DNA of 64,000 bases from Globodera rostochiensis (GCA_018350325.1 JAEVLN010000025.1:971799-1035798); one strand, 5' to 3'. Counted from the stretch's first letter, positions 31,294 through 42,603 are shown. A program made the numbers and translations. The notes: generated by a model not told the origin, from the sequence alone.

Positions 31294-32259
31294 TCATGTT
31301 CTCAATTCCTGAACATTTTCCGCGGCATTCTCTTCCACAAAATGTCCATCGACAGAAAATTGCTTTTTCCATCTAACCAAAGTTCTTCCACCAATTTTCA
31401 ACTCTTTGGCAATGTTCTTATCAATAATTTTAGGGTTTTTGTTCTTAAATTCATAATAACGTTTCATTAATTCCATTTGTTCGCTGTGGGAGTGTTTATT
31501 TGGTTCTGTAAAAGAATTTTATTAATAAAAATAAATAATAAATTTTGGCTCGAAATACTCACCGGTTTGGCCAAGTTCACTTTTCCACTTGTAAATTGTT
31601 TTAAAACTAAGGCCCAACTCTTTTGCGACAGTTTTATCAATTTCGTGATTATAAGAGTTTTTGATTCCGACGCGAGTTAACTCGGCTTTCATTTGATCAA
31701 ATTTTTCAACCAAATTTATTCGCTCATTTTTTGAATTTTTTTGACTTAGGCCAAATTCTTTTTTCCATTTATATATTTTTGAGCGACTGACTTTTAAATG
31801 TTTAGCAATTTTATCCTCAATTTGAACCCTTTCTTTATCTGATTTTCCTTTTTGCTTTAATTCGTTTTTCATTGCGTGGAATTTGTCGATAATTTTACGT
31901 TTTCGCTCATCTTCAGCAATATTTTCGTTTGAAGAAATTGTTTTGATTATTTTGTTTTGCTCTTTGCCATTTTTGGCATTATCAGATTGATCAGACTCTG
32001 TTAGAGGGGGATTCTGATCAGTTGAATTGGGTTCAATTTGTCCAATTTGGGTGTCCTGCCGGTCGATTTGGTGATGGACATTTTGTCCAAAGTTTGTTGG
32101 CGCCGGCATTTTCAAATCTTCGGCGGCTTCACCTTTGTCCCACCAGCCTTCTCCAAATATTTCATCGAATGTTTTGAGCTCCAATTTAACGGATTCGGCT
32201 TTGTCCAGTGAATTTGTTGCAAAGAATAAGACCAAAATTATTATCCAAAACCCTTCCAT
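31294..32259 (-). CDS. Secreted effector-like protein with three HTH-like modules (302 aa)
   Basis: Exons 32259-31563 and 31505-31294 join in phase (G|GTGAGT...TACAG) to give 302 residues. It has MEGFWIIILVLFFATNSLDK, FDEIFGEGWWDKGEAAED, a single 11-residue repeat, module 1 (IAKHLKVSRSKIYKWKKEF), module 2 (VAKELGLSFKTIYKWKSELG) and module 3 (IAKELKIGGRTLVRWKKQF). The C-terminus is shortened: the usual KRQQLHPN stretch is missing and it ends QELRT. This is the shortest complete three-module copy. It lies between two 16-bp satellite arrays. Confidence 0.75.
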
Positions 32260-32670
32260 TTTATTTGGGCAAAATAACTCTGAATTTAGGGAAATTTATA
32301 TGAAATTCCAATTAATTTTATAATATATAGAATCGATATGGGAAAATTTGTCAATTAATTTTGTGTTAAAGAATTTCTGTCAAAAATTTCAATGAATAAT
32401 CATTTTCACAAATTTTTACAAATAATAATAAATAATATGCAGATTAAAAAAAAATATTGAAAATTCCTGGCATCTCATAATGTTTTTTTTGCACCGGGAC
32501 TAAATCAATATTCCTGACATTTCCTAAATATTTTTTTAAAATAATAAGCATTCTATAAAAATAATGATCAATTGTGATATTCCAATTAATTTATTTTAAA
32601 ATAATTTATAATAAATTGGCTCTGTAGGAAAAACGACCAGCAAATCCCATTTCGCTCGCCTTGCACTTCT
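32260..32670 (-). promoter_or_regulatory. Upstream block of the 32259 copy
   Basis: Near-identical partner of 30102-30510, at an offset of 2158 bp. Confidence 0.55.
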
Positions 32671-33664
32671 GTGTGAAATGTCCAATGTGTGAAATGTTTT
32701 ATGTGTGAAATGTCCAAGGTGTGAAATGTCTTATATGTGAAATGTTTTATGTGTGAAATACCTTAGGTGTGAAATGTCCAATGTGTGAAATGTTTTATGT
32801 GTGAAATGTCTTGTGTGAAATGTCCAAGGTGTGAAATGTCTTATATGTGAAATGTTTTATGTGTGAAATGTCTTGTGTGAAATGTCCAAGGTGTGAAATG
32901 TCTTATATGTGAAATGTCTTATATGTGAAATGTTTTATATGTGAAATGTCATGTGTGAAATGTCCAAGGTGTGAAATGTCTTATATGTGAAATGTTTTAT
33001 ATGTGAAATGTTTTATGTGTGAAATGTCTTGTGTGAAATGTCCAAGGTGTAAAAGGTCTTATATGTGAAATGTTTTATGTGTGAAATGTTTATGTGTGAA
33101 ATGTCTTATATGTGAAATGTTTTATGTGTGAAATGTCCAAGGTGTGAAATGTCTTATATGTGAAATGTCTTGATGTGAAATGTTTTGTGTGAAATGTCCA
33201 AGGTGTGAAATGTCCAAGGTGTGAAATGTCTTATATGTGAAATGTTTTATGTGTGAAATGTCTTGTGTGAAATGTCCAAGGTGTGAAATGTCTTATATGT
33301 GAAATGTCTTATATGTGAAATGTTTTATATGTGAAATGTCATGTGTGAAATGTCCAAGGTGTGAAATGTCTTATATGTGAAATGTTTTATATGTGAAATG
33401 TTTTATGTGTGAAATGTCTTGTGTGAAATGTCCAAGGTGTAAAAGGTCTTATATGTGAAATGTTTTATGTGTGAAATGTTTATGTGTGAAATGTCTTATA
33501 TGTGAAATGTTTTATGTGTGAAATGTCCAAGGTGTGAAATGTCTTATATGTGAAATGTCTTGATGTGAAATGTTTTGTGTGAAATGTCCAAGGTGTGAAA
33601 TGTCCAAGGTGTGAAATGTCTTATATGTGAAATGTTTTATGTGTGAAATGTCCAAGGTGTGAAA
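32671..33664. repeat. 16-bp satellite array 2
   Basis: Same unit as array 1 and the same unit order over its first several hundred bases. It also shows an internal block duplication of roughly 390 bp: the order of variants around 32868 recurs around 33255. Confidence 0.9.
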
Positions 33665-33960
33665 CATATATATGAAATTTTTATGAATTTTATAATTTAA
33701 ACAAAAATCTGTTATGGATTTGTGACTAAGAATTTCTCTTAAAATTCTCTTAATTTTTTAAATAATATTAGTCAAATCTCTACAAATTAATAAATATTAT
33801 TTAGCTTTAATAAAAAAATATTTGTAAGTAATAAATGACATCCCACAATTGATATGGGCATTCACATAAATCATATTACTCACCCGAAATCAATATTTTT
33901 GATCATAAATATTTTTTCCCAATGATAATCATCATTTAATAAAAATGTCGATCAATTATG
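33665..33960 (-). promoter_or_regulatory. Orphan upstream block
   Basis: Contains 'gtaagtaataaatgacatcccac', 'attcacataaatcatatt', 'cacccgaaatcaata' and 'tttaataaaaatgtcgatcaatt', but is followed on its downstream side by satellite, not by a gene. Confidence 0.45.
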
Positions 33961-34028
33961 AATGCTAAAATGAAAAAAAAATGTTTTTCAAATAATTTAA
34001 AATTTGCTTTGGAGGAAAAGCCACATTT

Positions 34029-34085
34029 CCTAATTTGTTGCAAAAATGCCATCAAAATTAAAATCCAAAACTCTCCCAAAAATGA
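34029..34085 (-). pseudogene. Signal-peptide relic of the effector family
   Basis: Minus strand reads GEFWILILMAFLQQI, that is the family signal with one base lost, then unrelated sequence. A second upstream-block fragment (34086-34210) lies directly upstream of it. Confidence 0.6.
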
Positions 34086-34210
34086 TGTAAGTAATAAATG
34101 ATAGCCTCGTTTATAAATCATATTCTCATTAATAATTATTCACCCAAATCAATATTTTTGACATTAATCCTAATGATAATTACCTATCATTTAATACAAA
34201 TGGCGATGAA
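34086..34210 (-). promoter_or_regulatory. Upstream-block fragment before the signal-peptide relic
   Basis: Shares 'gtaagtaataaatgatagcc', 'ataaatcatattctc' and 'tcacccaaatcaatatt' with the family block. With 33665-33960 this makes two blocks in tandem with only a relic gene between. Confidence 0.4.
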
Positions 34211-34292
34211 ACAACTTTTGGCTAAAATGTCGTTTATGGGAGTAAAATGGTTTTCGTCGAAGCATATAACAATTTGAAAAGTTAATTATAAA

Positions 34293-34465
34293 AAATGTTG
34301 GTACCGAAAACCGAAAAAGTACCGACAATTTTTTTCGGTACTTTTCGGTACCGGTACTTTTTCGGTACTTTACCGAAAAGTACCGACCGAACCTTTTTGG
34401 ACTTTTTCGGTACTTTTCGGTACCGGTACTTTTTCGGTACTTTACCGAAAAGTACCGACCGACCC
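34293..34465. repeat. GGTACCGAAAAGT echo element
   Basis: A unit of about 70 bp built from 'cggtacttttcggtaccgg' and 'taccgaaaagtaccgacc' is present twice in tandem (about 34330-34400 and 34400-34465). Each unit is itself palindromic. Confidence 0.6.
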
Positions 34466-35403
34466 TTCTGGCCGGTCTCTACTGGCGAGAAAGACGACGC
34501 CAGAGGAATCTTGGCAAAATGAACCAAGATGACCATCAAAATTGCTGATTTCATCGAATTCCAAAATAACTTTTGAAATAATGAAATATTTAAAACCATT
34601 ACAAGAACCAATTAAACAAATAAATATTGATATTGAAAATAAATTTTGCTTATTAGCTCATTTTGCTGAATATTTATTGGAGGAAATGGCGACGGGGGCC
34701 AAAATTCCAAAAATTGTGCAAAGAAAAGTCGTAAGTAAAATTAATTTTAATACGGATTTTTGTTGCCATAATATTTTAGAATCAATTTCAAGAAATATTT
34801 TGATGAAAATTTGATAAACATCGGAAACACCTACTTCAGTCCACACAACGGTTATACTAATCGAATTCGGGTATTCAAAACAGGGATCTGAATTTCCATT
34901 TTAAACCGGGACCATGATCGAGATTCCGAGAACTAGTATAATCCCGACCGATCCCAGTTGGCTCCCGGTCCGGCCAACTCTAGCACTAATTATGTATCAT
35001 ATCTAGAGCCCGGACTTGAGGATCGATGATCGAGAATTTTGAAAAATCTCGACGAGATTTTTCAAGATTGTCAATTTTTTAATGTGAATTTCTAAAAGTG
35101 AAGGATTACATTTAAAAAACAACAACATGCCGCAAAATTAAAATTGCCGTGAGCAGGGATGTGCTCTGTTATGCTCTGATTTTCTAACTTATCAGAATTT
35201 CTAGTCATTTTGGGCAGCAGAATTCTGTTTTCTTTTTCTGGTTCTTAAAAGGGTCACCAGAATTTTGATTCTGATTTTTGTTTTTGCAACCAGAATTATG
35301 ATCAAGTTATGGGGGGGGGGGAAGGCTCGGCGGTGCCGATAGGCGCCGCCGGGGAAATTTTTACAAAAATCGGCAATTTTTGTGAAGAAAATTAAAGCGA
35401 AAA
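34466..35403. other. Spacer with one orphan coding-like ORF
   Basis: 34578-34733 (+) reads MKYLKPLQEPIKQINIDIEN, then KFCLLAHFAEYLLEEMATG and AKIPKIVQRK, with a good donor (GTAAGT) after it and a possible acceptor (ATTTTAG) near 34780. No family was recognised. About 35004 begins a TAGAGCCCGGACTTGAG end, and 35310-35360 has a G run and GC-rich bases. Confidence 0.3.
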
Positions 35404-36065
35404 TACAGAAGACATTCATTCAAATGCTTCCCGAATTCGAGTTCCCAATTTCCTGAATATTTGCCGTGGCATTCGCTTCCACAGAATGTTCATCGACATA
35501 ATTTTGATGCATTTGCTGTCGTTCAAACTCCTAATCCATTTATATAAAGTGCGGCTTCCAATTTTCAACATTTTGGTAATTTTCTCGTCACTAATTTTAG
35601 GAGTTTTGACTTTAATTTCATAATAACGTTTCATCAATTCCTTTTGTTCGCTGTGGGAGTATTTATTTGGTGCTGTAAAAGAATTTAATTAAAATAAATA
35701 AATTAATAATTTGGGCTCAAAATACTCACTGGTTTGGCCAATTTCTTTTTTCCACCTGTAAATTGTTCTATCACTGAGGCCCAATTTTTTTGCGACAGTT
35801 TTATTTATTTCATTTTTATAAGAACTTTTGAATCCGGCCCGCTTTAACTCGGCTTTGATTAAATCAAATTTCTTTACCAAATGTTTACGTTCTTCTTTTT
35901 TATAGAAATGATTTCGGTCAAATTCTTTTTTCCATTTATATATTTTTTTGCGATTGACTTTTAAATGTTTAGCAATTTTTTCCTCAATTTGAACACATTC
36001 TTTTTTTGAATATTTCCCTTTTTGCTTAAATGCGTCTTTCATTGTGAGGAATTCGTCGATAATCT
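35404..36065 (-). pseudogene. 5'-deleted effector-family copy
   Basis: The upstream block (36066-36140) runs straight into module 1 (KKIIDEFLTMKDAFKQKGKY; IAKHLKVNRKKIYKWKKEFD). The signal, acidic patch and repeats are therefore deleted. Module 2 (VAKKLGLSDRTIYRWKKEIG) is intact, and an intron with A|GTGAGT leads to exon 2 (from about 35673). Module 3 frameshifts after SRTLYKWI into the alternative frame and ends TRIREAFE. Confidence 0.7.
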
Positions 36066-36913
36066 TTTTTAACCGGGACCAAATCAATATTACTGACATT
36101 TCATAAATATTTTTCATCATCATTTTACAAAAATGACGATCGATTATGATTAGCCAAATAAAAATATATTATTGTTACATTTTCTCCAAAATTTCTTAAA
36201 TTTCAAAGGTTTTTTGTTGGCAAAGCGAATTGAGGTGAATGGAGATGGGCACCGTTCTTTTATAAGCGCTCGACAAAAGAGGCAATGGGTGGCGGTTTGA
36301 AGGGCGACGTATTTACGGCGTCAAAATAATGTGGTCATATGAGCAGCTGAACGCGCTGATCTTGTCGAAGGCGTTCGGAGGATCATCCGGGAATGATCCC
36401 CGATCGCAAAACAATATAATGGATAGATTGACGATGGTTCGGGGATGACGGACAGCTGATCATAAATTTTTTATCGGTGAAAAAGATAATGCGTGATCAG
36501 GGAGGGAACAACGATGTTGAATTTTGATTGGTCATGTCGTGGGAGAAGAAGATTTGCTCCGGGGGCATGGGCACTCAATCGGAGCGGGGGGATTTCGACG
36601 ATCGGTACAGCCACCACCGGTCACAGGACTGATCGGATTTTGCGCACAATTACGCGCATCCATTTCAATGAATCATAAATTTGATCGTTATTTTTCTTTT
36701 CGTGGAGACACCATTTGCCGATGATCCCTTTTTTTCTCAAATTGTTCCATCATTCACTCTCCACAGATTGATCATTTGATTTGCTGCTTTGTTTTTTTCC
36801 AATTAGAATTTCAATTTCGTTCTGATTTTTTCACTTTTTTTTTGGTAGAAACGTTTGTTGATCATTTGCTAAATCGCTTTTTAATGAGCTTTTGATCCAT
36901 CCTTCACTCCATA
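36066..36913. other. Upstream-block fragment, then unassigned DNA
   Basis: 36066-36140 is the distal part of the family block ('aaccgggaccaaatcaatat', 'gacatttcataaatattttt'). From 36230 to 36670 base composition becomes more GC-rich and 'tgatcgg/tgatcatt' motifs recur, but no ORF with coding character is seen. It could be 3' flank or terminator of the following minus-strand gene. Confidence 0.35.
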
Positions 36914-38341
36914 TCAGTTAGGCCGCATCTCCAATTGTTGTAGTGCCTGCTCCAGATTGCAGGTGGGCAAGCTGACTTCCAGCGACTCGCGTGTGATCTG
37001 AACGAGACATGAAGATCAATCGGTGGATGTTTGATCAAAATTCTTGTATGATTTGACAGTGGCCTGATTTTTGATTAAAAGCCCATCCATGGCACTTTGT
37101 CCTCCTCCGCATACCTTGGCCACCAGTTGCCATGCGTCAGGCCCGCACGTTTCGAGCACAAACGGCTTGCAACAGTGCAAGTACTCGTCCATGGCGTTGC
37201 ACAGCGCGTCCAGATACTGCTCTCCGTCGACGCCGCTTTTGCCGCCCATTTCGGCAGTTGCTTGGTCCATGGCACGCGATGCTGTCCGTTTGCACTGGAC
37301 GTACTGCTCGCGGTTCTCCACCTCCGCAAAACAGTCTGCGTGCCGCTCAAACGCGGCATGGCCTGACCCGCACATGTAGCTGAACATTTTTTAGGCTTAA
37401 TGTCCAAAACAAATTTTTTAATCGATTTGTGATTGTGATCAAAATAATTGCTGTTAATCGCGTTAATTGATTTGGGAATAATTTTAATTCAATCGAAAGT
37501 GAGTAGAATCGAGATTTAACCTGCCCATTGCTCAAAAATACCGAATCAGATAAAACCGAAAAAAATACCGCAATACCGTACAGTAAAACACTAATGCTCC
37601 CCGACCCTTAGGGGGCGGGAAGGAATGTCGGGATTCAATGGCAAAATGCCGGACCAAAAATGCTCGGGGGCCCGGGGTTGGCACAGCAACTCAACGACTT
37701 TCTACCCACCCGTAACTGGCTTCCACCGCGCGGATGGACAGACTGAAGCATTTGAAAGACGACTCAGTGCAGGCCTTAATTGATAAACAAATATTTTTAC
37801 AAACAGGTGAACCCCCTAATTATGAAGGATGGCATTTTCAGGCTATTTGGCACTTTTAAACTTTTTGTGTTTATTTTGTCGGCCCAAAGACAACGAAAAA
37901 AATGGAATTCCGACCAACCCTAAGGTTATGGACTCACTTTGAAGTTTGCGTACAATGTGCACAAATGGCGGAATACCGCGCCGCCCTGCAGCGAAAAGTG
38001 CTGGCGATGGTTGGCATGATGGTGGAACGCCGCCATGTTCAGCTTGTCCGGCGGGTTGGCCAACTCGTCCTCCAGTTGGATGGCATTTGCATAGGCCAAC
38101 ATTGGCTGAATTTTTGTTGGCATTTTATGGATTAATAAATTGAAAATGCGAATTCTATGACCTCCTGACATCGTCTGATGTCCTTCTCCACCTCCGGTTC
38201 ACATCGGTTCATCTGCTGCTCCTCCATGAACTTGCTTAACTCATCCGATTTGTGCGCTGACGATGAAGCAATTTGAATTTTGCAACAAATCAAAAGGAAT
38301 AGATGGCCACCAAATTTTTGCAGTGACGGCGACGTTTTCAT
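36914..38341 (-). CDS. Cys-rich secreted protein, possibly CPG4-like
   Basis: Four exons are proposed on the minus strand: 38341-38162, 38105-37938, 37379-37115 and 36997-36914. Exon 1 begins with a signal-like stretch (HLFLLICCKIQIASSSA), then EEQQMNRCEPEVEKDIRRCQ. Exon 2 has AYANAIQLEDELANPPDKLN and GAVFRHLCTLYANFK. Exon 3 holds most cysteines: YMCGSGHAAFERHADCFAEV, YLDALCNAMDEYLHCC, KPFVLETCGPDAWQLVAK. Exon 4 ends SLPTCNLEQALQQLEMRPN. The Cys spacing recalls nematode CPG4 (chondroitin proteoglycan 4) or DUF19-type extracellular proteins; I am not sure which. Junctions 1-2 and 3-4 agree in phase. Exon 2 (good donor AAA|GTGAGT, phase 0) and exon 3 (acceptor TTCAG|C, needing two preceding bases) do not, so a small exon is missing, another donor is used, or there is a frameshift. 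The 558-bp gap between them contains repeat-like GC-rich sequence. Confidence 0.6.
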
Positions 38342-39370
38342 AATAATTTAAAATGACATTCATCCGAATTTACGGGAGGAAAATTAGGGGAATTTTTATT
38401 TTAAATTTAAATTTAAATTCAAAGAAAAGATAAAATCAGCGACTTTAAACGCCATGATCAAAAAAGGAAATGATCAGAACGATCAGGCCGTTTGGTCGCC
38501 GGTTTATCAATTTCAGCGCCGTTTGCCCGTTTCAGCGCCTCCGGCCTAAAAGTCTCCACTTTTGCGTTTTAAGGATCATGGCAATTTCTTAAAATGTGTG
38601 GCCTCTTTTTAGATTTGAGCTTTCGAATGACGTCATGAAAGTCTGATATGGGCAAGACACAAAAAAGGTAAATTAAGCCATGAATTGCAAAAACCCCTCT
38701 CCTGCATAGCTTAAGCTATATAAAACTGAAAACTTTGCCATTAAAAATGCCGCCAGCTTAAGTTTTAGAATGCCAAAAATGCCTTTTATTTGGCCAAATT
38801 GCCCTAGGCGGCCCTTTTCGTTCACGGTGAGAGGGCACAAATAATGACATCGCAAATTTGAATGGGATTTTGATGGATTTTTTGGCCAACAATTCGGGGA
38901 GAAAAAGTCAGAAAGCGCCTCGCCACGGCGGCTTATTGAGTGTGTGCCATTCCATCACTCATAATTTGTGCCGCCCGACAATTCAATTTGGCCACCCCGA
39001 AAGGAGGAGCGAAATTAAAGCCCCCGGAGTGAGATGCTTATTTATTGCCAAGGGCGTTATTGTAAAAAACTTTAAGTCGAAATTTTCAGTGAAACTGTTA
39101 AAAAAAACAAATATTAAGATTTCTATTGAATTTCAATAAAATTCGTGTGAATAATCGAGAATTATTGAATTTTTAGGAAAATTAATGGAATTAAATAAAA
39201 ATATTATTCGTTAAATAAATTTTTAATTATAAAATAAATCATAAAGACTTCTGATATCGATTTGATTTTATCAACAATATCGATTTGATTTTGTCAAAAA
39301 TTTAAACAGAGTTGCTTCATAATTTTCAAATTGATCTGTTTGGCTTGGTCTTGATCCTTCACGGAGGAGT
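38342..39370. other. Upstream region of the Cys-rich gene; otherwise unassigned
   Basis: More GC-rich islands lie at 38510-38560 and 38880-39040. No ORF with coding character, RNA fold or known repeat was recognised. Confidence 0.35.
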
Positions 39371-40151
39371 ATAATAATTATGACGTTAAAAACTCCAAAA
39401 AATTATGAGTATTTTCCCAATATACGGAACGCAATTGTGTACCATAAAATGTTAGAATATTTTTTAAAATTTTCCCGTACCCGCGGGATTCCCGTGAAAA
39501 ATTGTTCGGAATTTTAAGACGGTAACGAGACAACCGCCCGTTCCCGGACTCTACTTGAAATAGGCCTAAAAAAGACCGCTGAAGCAAAAAAAATGGCGGT
39601 TAATAAAAAATTGTTTTTTTTAAATGTTTATGTTTCCAAATTTAAAACGCTTTTAAACTTTGTCCTTATTTTGAACGCCTAAATTAGGGTTGGTCCCCCC
39701 GACCCCTTAGGGGAGGGAAAGTCGGGGGTCGGGGAGGCCGGGGTTGGCAATGTCGGTTACATGTCAGGTCTGGCACCCTTTTTTGCAAAAGTGCTAGTAT
39801 TATTTAGCTTTGATAAAAAAATGATTGAAGTAATAAATGACAGCCCACAATTGAATGGGCATTCACATAAATAATAATAAAATCATGATTAAACCGAATG
39901 ATTAAATTATGATTATACTGATGTTAACTCAGGATCAGGGTTTCTATAGGCAAAACCTAAAAACGTAGAAATTTTTTTCAAAAACATGGAAAAAAGTGGA
40001 AATTTTTTTAAGCCTTTATTTAATATAAATTGCTTAAAAAATCAGTAACTAGCATTATTAGAAATAATAAATTTTAATATCATCAACGATAACAAAAAAA
40101 ATTCTGACAAACTTACACACCAAGCATTTATTAAACGTAAAAAGGGGTGTC
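39371..40151. repeat. Mosaic of short echo elements and an orphan upstream block
   Basis: About 39470-39550 echoes 'cccgcgggattcccg'. About 39686-39775 starts TTAGGGTTGG and echoes 'ccccgacccc' and 'gtcgggg'. About 39790-39880 (minus) matches the family upstream block ('tattatttagctttgataaa', 'gtaataaatgacagcccac'). The remainder is AT-rich. Confidence 0.4.
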
Positions 40152-40385
40152 CGGACATTTACACATTGGACATTTCACACAGCAGTGAAAAAACGGACGT
40201 TTCACACATACATAGAGGGCAAAAAAGACGTTTCACAAATAAATTTCGCATACATTTAATAAAAGCTTTAAAATATTTTAAATGGATGAATAAATTTGAA
40301 ATTAAGCTAAAGTTGAATAATTGGCTAAAAGTGTAACGTCCGTTTTTTCACTACTGTGTGAAATGTCCAATGTGTGAAATGTCCG
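40152..40385. mobile_element. 234-bp MITE whose ends contain the 16-bp satellite unit
   Basis: The left end CGGACATTTACACATTGGAC, ATTTCACACAGCAGTG, AAAAAACGGACGTT and the right end are inverted repeats of about 51 bp with only two differences. The right end reads CTGTGTGAAATGTCCAATGT, GTGAAATGTCCG. The interior is AT-rich and non-coding. The two tandem TGTGTGAAATGTCC units at each end are the same as the first units of the arrays at 30511 and 32671. Confidence 0.85.
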
Positions 40386-40483
40386 ATAGCCGTAGAAAGG
40401 ATGTAAATGATCAGATAAATTTTATGTGATCACAAAAATGTTTCGTCAGTGGTTTCTTCCTGTGGTTCCTCTTATGGTTTTAT

Positions 40484-40546
40484 TAGAGCACGGACCGATC
40501 GAGATTCTCAATCAAAATCGCGATCGGTCCTCAAGTCCGGGCTCTA
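40484..40546. mobile_element. 63-bp miniature element, TAGAGC ends
   Basis: TAGAGCACGGACCGATCG at the left and CGATCGGTCC...AAGTCCGGGCTCTA at the right pair as imperfect inverted repeats. The ends match the TAGAGC ends of the 642-bp hAT-like element. Confidence 0.5.
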
Positions 40547-40599
40547 GTTTTTTTGACCAGGTCATCAGTCGGAACATTCGGCACCGCCTCAGGGTGGCT

Positions 40600-40925
40600 T
40601 AAGGATAAGCCTAACGAAGCCCAAGCTTTTTGCAGTGAAAAAAATTAGAATTCGACACTCGGTCGGTATTTGTTCTATTCAACACTCAGACTTTCGGCAC
40701 TCGGATATTTTTCGTTCTGTTCGGCACCCGTACTGTATTTGCACCATTCGGTACTCTGACCATTCGGCACTGGGACGTTCGGCACTTGGGCATTTTTTGT
40801 TCTATTCGGCACTTGGATATTTTTTGCACTATTCGGTACTCGGACCTTTCGGCACTCGGATCGAATGCGTTAGGCTTAAGCCTACACAACCCTGGCTTGA
40901 GGTACGTTAGGTTTAGGCCTAAGCC
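40600..40925. repeat. TTCGGCACTCGG echo element
   Basis: About a dozen variants of 'ttcggcactcgga' in 240 bp, flanked on both sides by AAGCCTAA/TTAGGCTT motifs that occur as palindromes (TTAGGCTTAAGCCTA). Confidence 0.5.
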
Positions 40926-40962
40926 TAATGAACCCTAAGGCTCTACCTCTTCTCCGGTTATT

Positions 40963-41165
40963 CTATTCGGCTTTGGTGTTACTGGACACCAGATGGTTGC
41001 GCTTTCGAGCGCAACGGGTGACGGTCCATCCAGAGGACGGAGACTCTGCCTTTGGCGGAATGATCAATTGGCCATTAAACTTTGCTTCATCACCGATATT
41101 TGAGTCCCACTCGAAAATAGATTTTGTCTCAACTCCAAGCACCTTAACTTGGCCGACCATCCCAT
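40963..41165 (-). pseudogene. Orphan exon, weakly carbohydrate-binding-module-like
   Basis: Minus strand gives VGQVKVLGVETKSIFEWDSN, IGDEAKFNGQLIIPP and SSGWTVT, after which the frame seems lost (a second frame continues ATIWCPVTPKPN). The FNGQ...SGWTVT pattern is vaguely like a family 2 cellulose-binding module, a domain known in secreted enzymes of plant-parasitic nematodes. No second exon or signal peptide was found. The assignment is weak. Confidence 0.25.
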
Positions 41166-41604
41166 TTCCATTATTCTAATCTTTGTTTGGCTGTTTTCGC
41201 TGCGCGGGATTTCTTCGCCAAGGAATAATTAGAGGGAACAGGAATTCCAAATTTAACGGGTGCGGGAATCCCGAACGGGATTCCCGTGTTTTCTCTGAGC
41301 CGCCGCGACAAATTTACAGTTTCTGAAGATCGATATAAACTTTGTCTAAAATTTTGCCAATTTAAAACGTGCGCGCCCAAATGAACGACCCCCGAAAATG
41401 GGTAATTTGGCATAATGATTGTAAAAATATTTGGACTGGCAACGAATTTTGAAATTGAACAAATCTTTTTAGTTATAAAAAAAACTTAAAATTGTTTAAT
41501 TGTTAATAAATAATAAAAAAAGCAGCGTTCTGCTTCGAATAAAGCCGAAGAAATAGAAAGAAGTCGTAACAAATTAGGCGATTTTCAATTTATTGACCAT
41601 TCAT
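41166..41604. other. Spacer with GGGATTCCCG echoes
   Basis: 41255-41295 reads 'gggaatcccgaacgggattcccg'. The same motif occurs near 27185 and 39490. Otherwise AT-rich. Confidence 0.35.
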
Positions 41605-42603
41605 TCAAATACTCCCCGAATTTGAGTTCCCAATTTCCCGAACATTTGCCGCGGCATTCACTTCCACAGAATGTCCATCGACAGAATTTGGATGCATTTG
41701 CTGTCGTTCAAATTTCTTTTTCCAACTGCGCAAAGTGCGTGATCCAATCTTCAACCTTTTGACAATGTACTCGTCACTAATTTTTGGATTTTGGTACTTA
41801 ATTTCATAATAGCGTTTCATCAATTGTTTTTGTTCGCTTTCGGAGTGTTTATGTTTTGGTGCTGTAAAAGAATTTTACAATATAAAAATATTTAGTTCGA
41901 AAAACTCACTGGTTTGGCCAAATTCCCTTTTCCAATTAGAAATTGTCATAAAACTGAGGCCCAACTCTTTTGAGACAGTTTTATCTAATTCGTGATTATA
42001 AGAGTTTTTGAATCCGGCCCGCTTTAACTCGGCTTTAATCTGATCAAATTTTTCTATTAAATTTTTGCGCTTTTTTTCATTTGACATTTTTCGAATTAGG
42101 CCAAATTCTTTTTTCCATTCATATATTTTTGTACGATTGACTTTTAAATGTTTAGCAATTTTCTTTTCAATTTGATTCCATTCTTTTGTTGAATATTTTC
42201 CTTTTTGCTTAAATTCGTTTCTAATTGCGTGGAATTTGTCGATAATTTTACATTTTTTGTTTGAAGTAATTTTTGCTATAATTTTGTTCTGTTCTTTACT
42301 ATTTTTGGCATTAACAGAGTGATCAGACTCTGTGAGAGGAGGATTCTGATCAGTTAAATTGGGTTCAATTTGTTCAATTTGGGTGTTCTGCCTTTCGATT
42401 TGGTGATGGACATTTTGTCCAAAGTTTGTTGGCGCCGGCGTTTTCAAATCTTCGGCTTCACCTTTGTCCCACCAGCCTTCTCCGAATATTTCATCAAATG
42501 TTTTGAGTGGCGTTTCCTCCAATTTTACTTTTACGGATTCGGCTTTGTCCAGTGAATTTGTTACAAAGAATGCCACCAAAAATAAAATCCAAAATTCTTC
42601 CAT
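41605..42603 (-). CDS. Secreted effector-like protein with three HTH-like modules (316 aa)
   Basis: Exons 42603-41910 and 41861-41605 join in phase (A|GTGAGT...TTTACAG), 316 residues. It has MEEFWILFLVAFFVTNSLDK, FDEIFGEGWWDKGEAED and one degenerate repeat (IEQIEPNLTDQ, where the sequon is NLT). Module 1 carries IAKHLKVNRTKIYEWKKEF, module 2 VSKELGLSFMTISNWKREFG, and module 3 IVKRLKIGSRTLRSWKKKF. It ends GNSNSGSI. Its upstream block is broken by a CCCCGACC element and by the Helitron, so if the block is the promoter this copy may be silenced even though the coding sequence is intact. Confidence 0.75.

Noticed and set aside
30511..33664. CRISPR-like array
   Set aside because: Units are contiguous 14-16-bp variants without unique spacers, in a eukaryotic context; this is a satellite.
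37071..37383. Several overlapping ORFs opposite or out of frame with exon 3 of the Cys-rich gene
   Set aside because: The frame giving regularly spaced cysteines and good splice sites explains the region; the others are shadows of GC-rich coding sequence.
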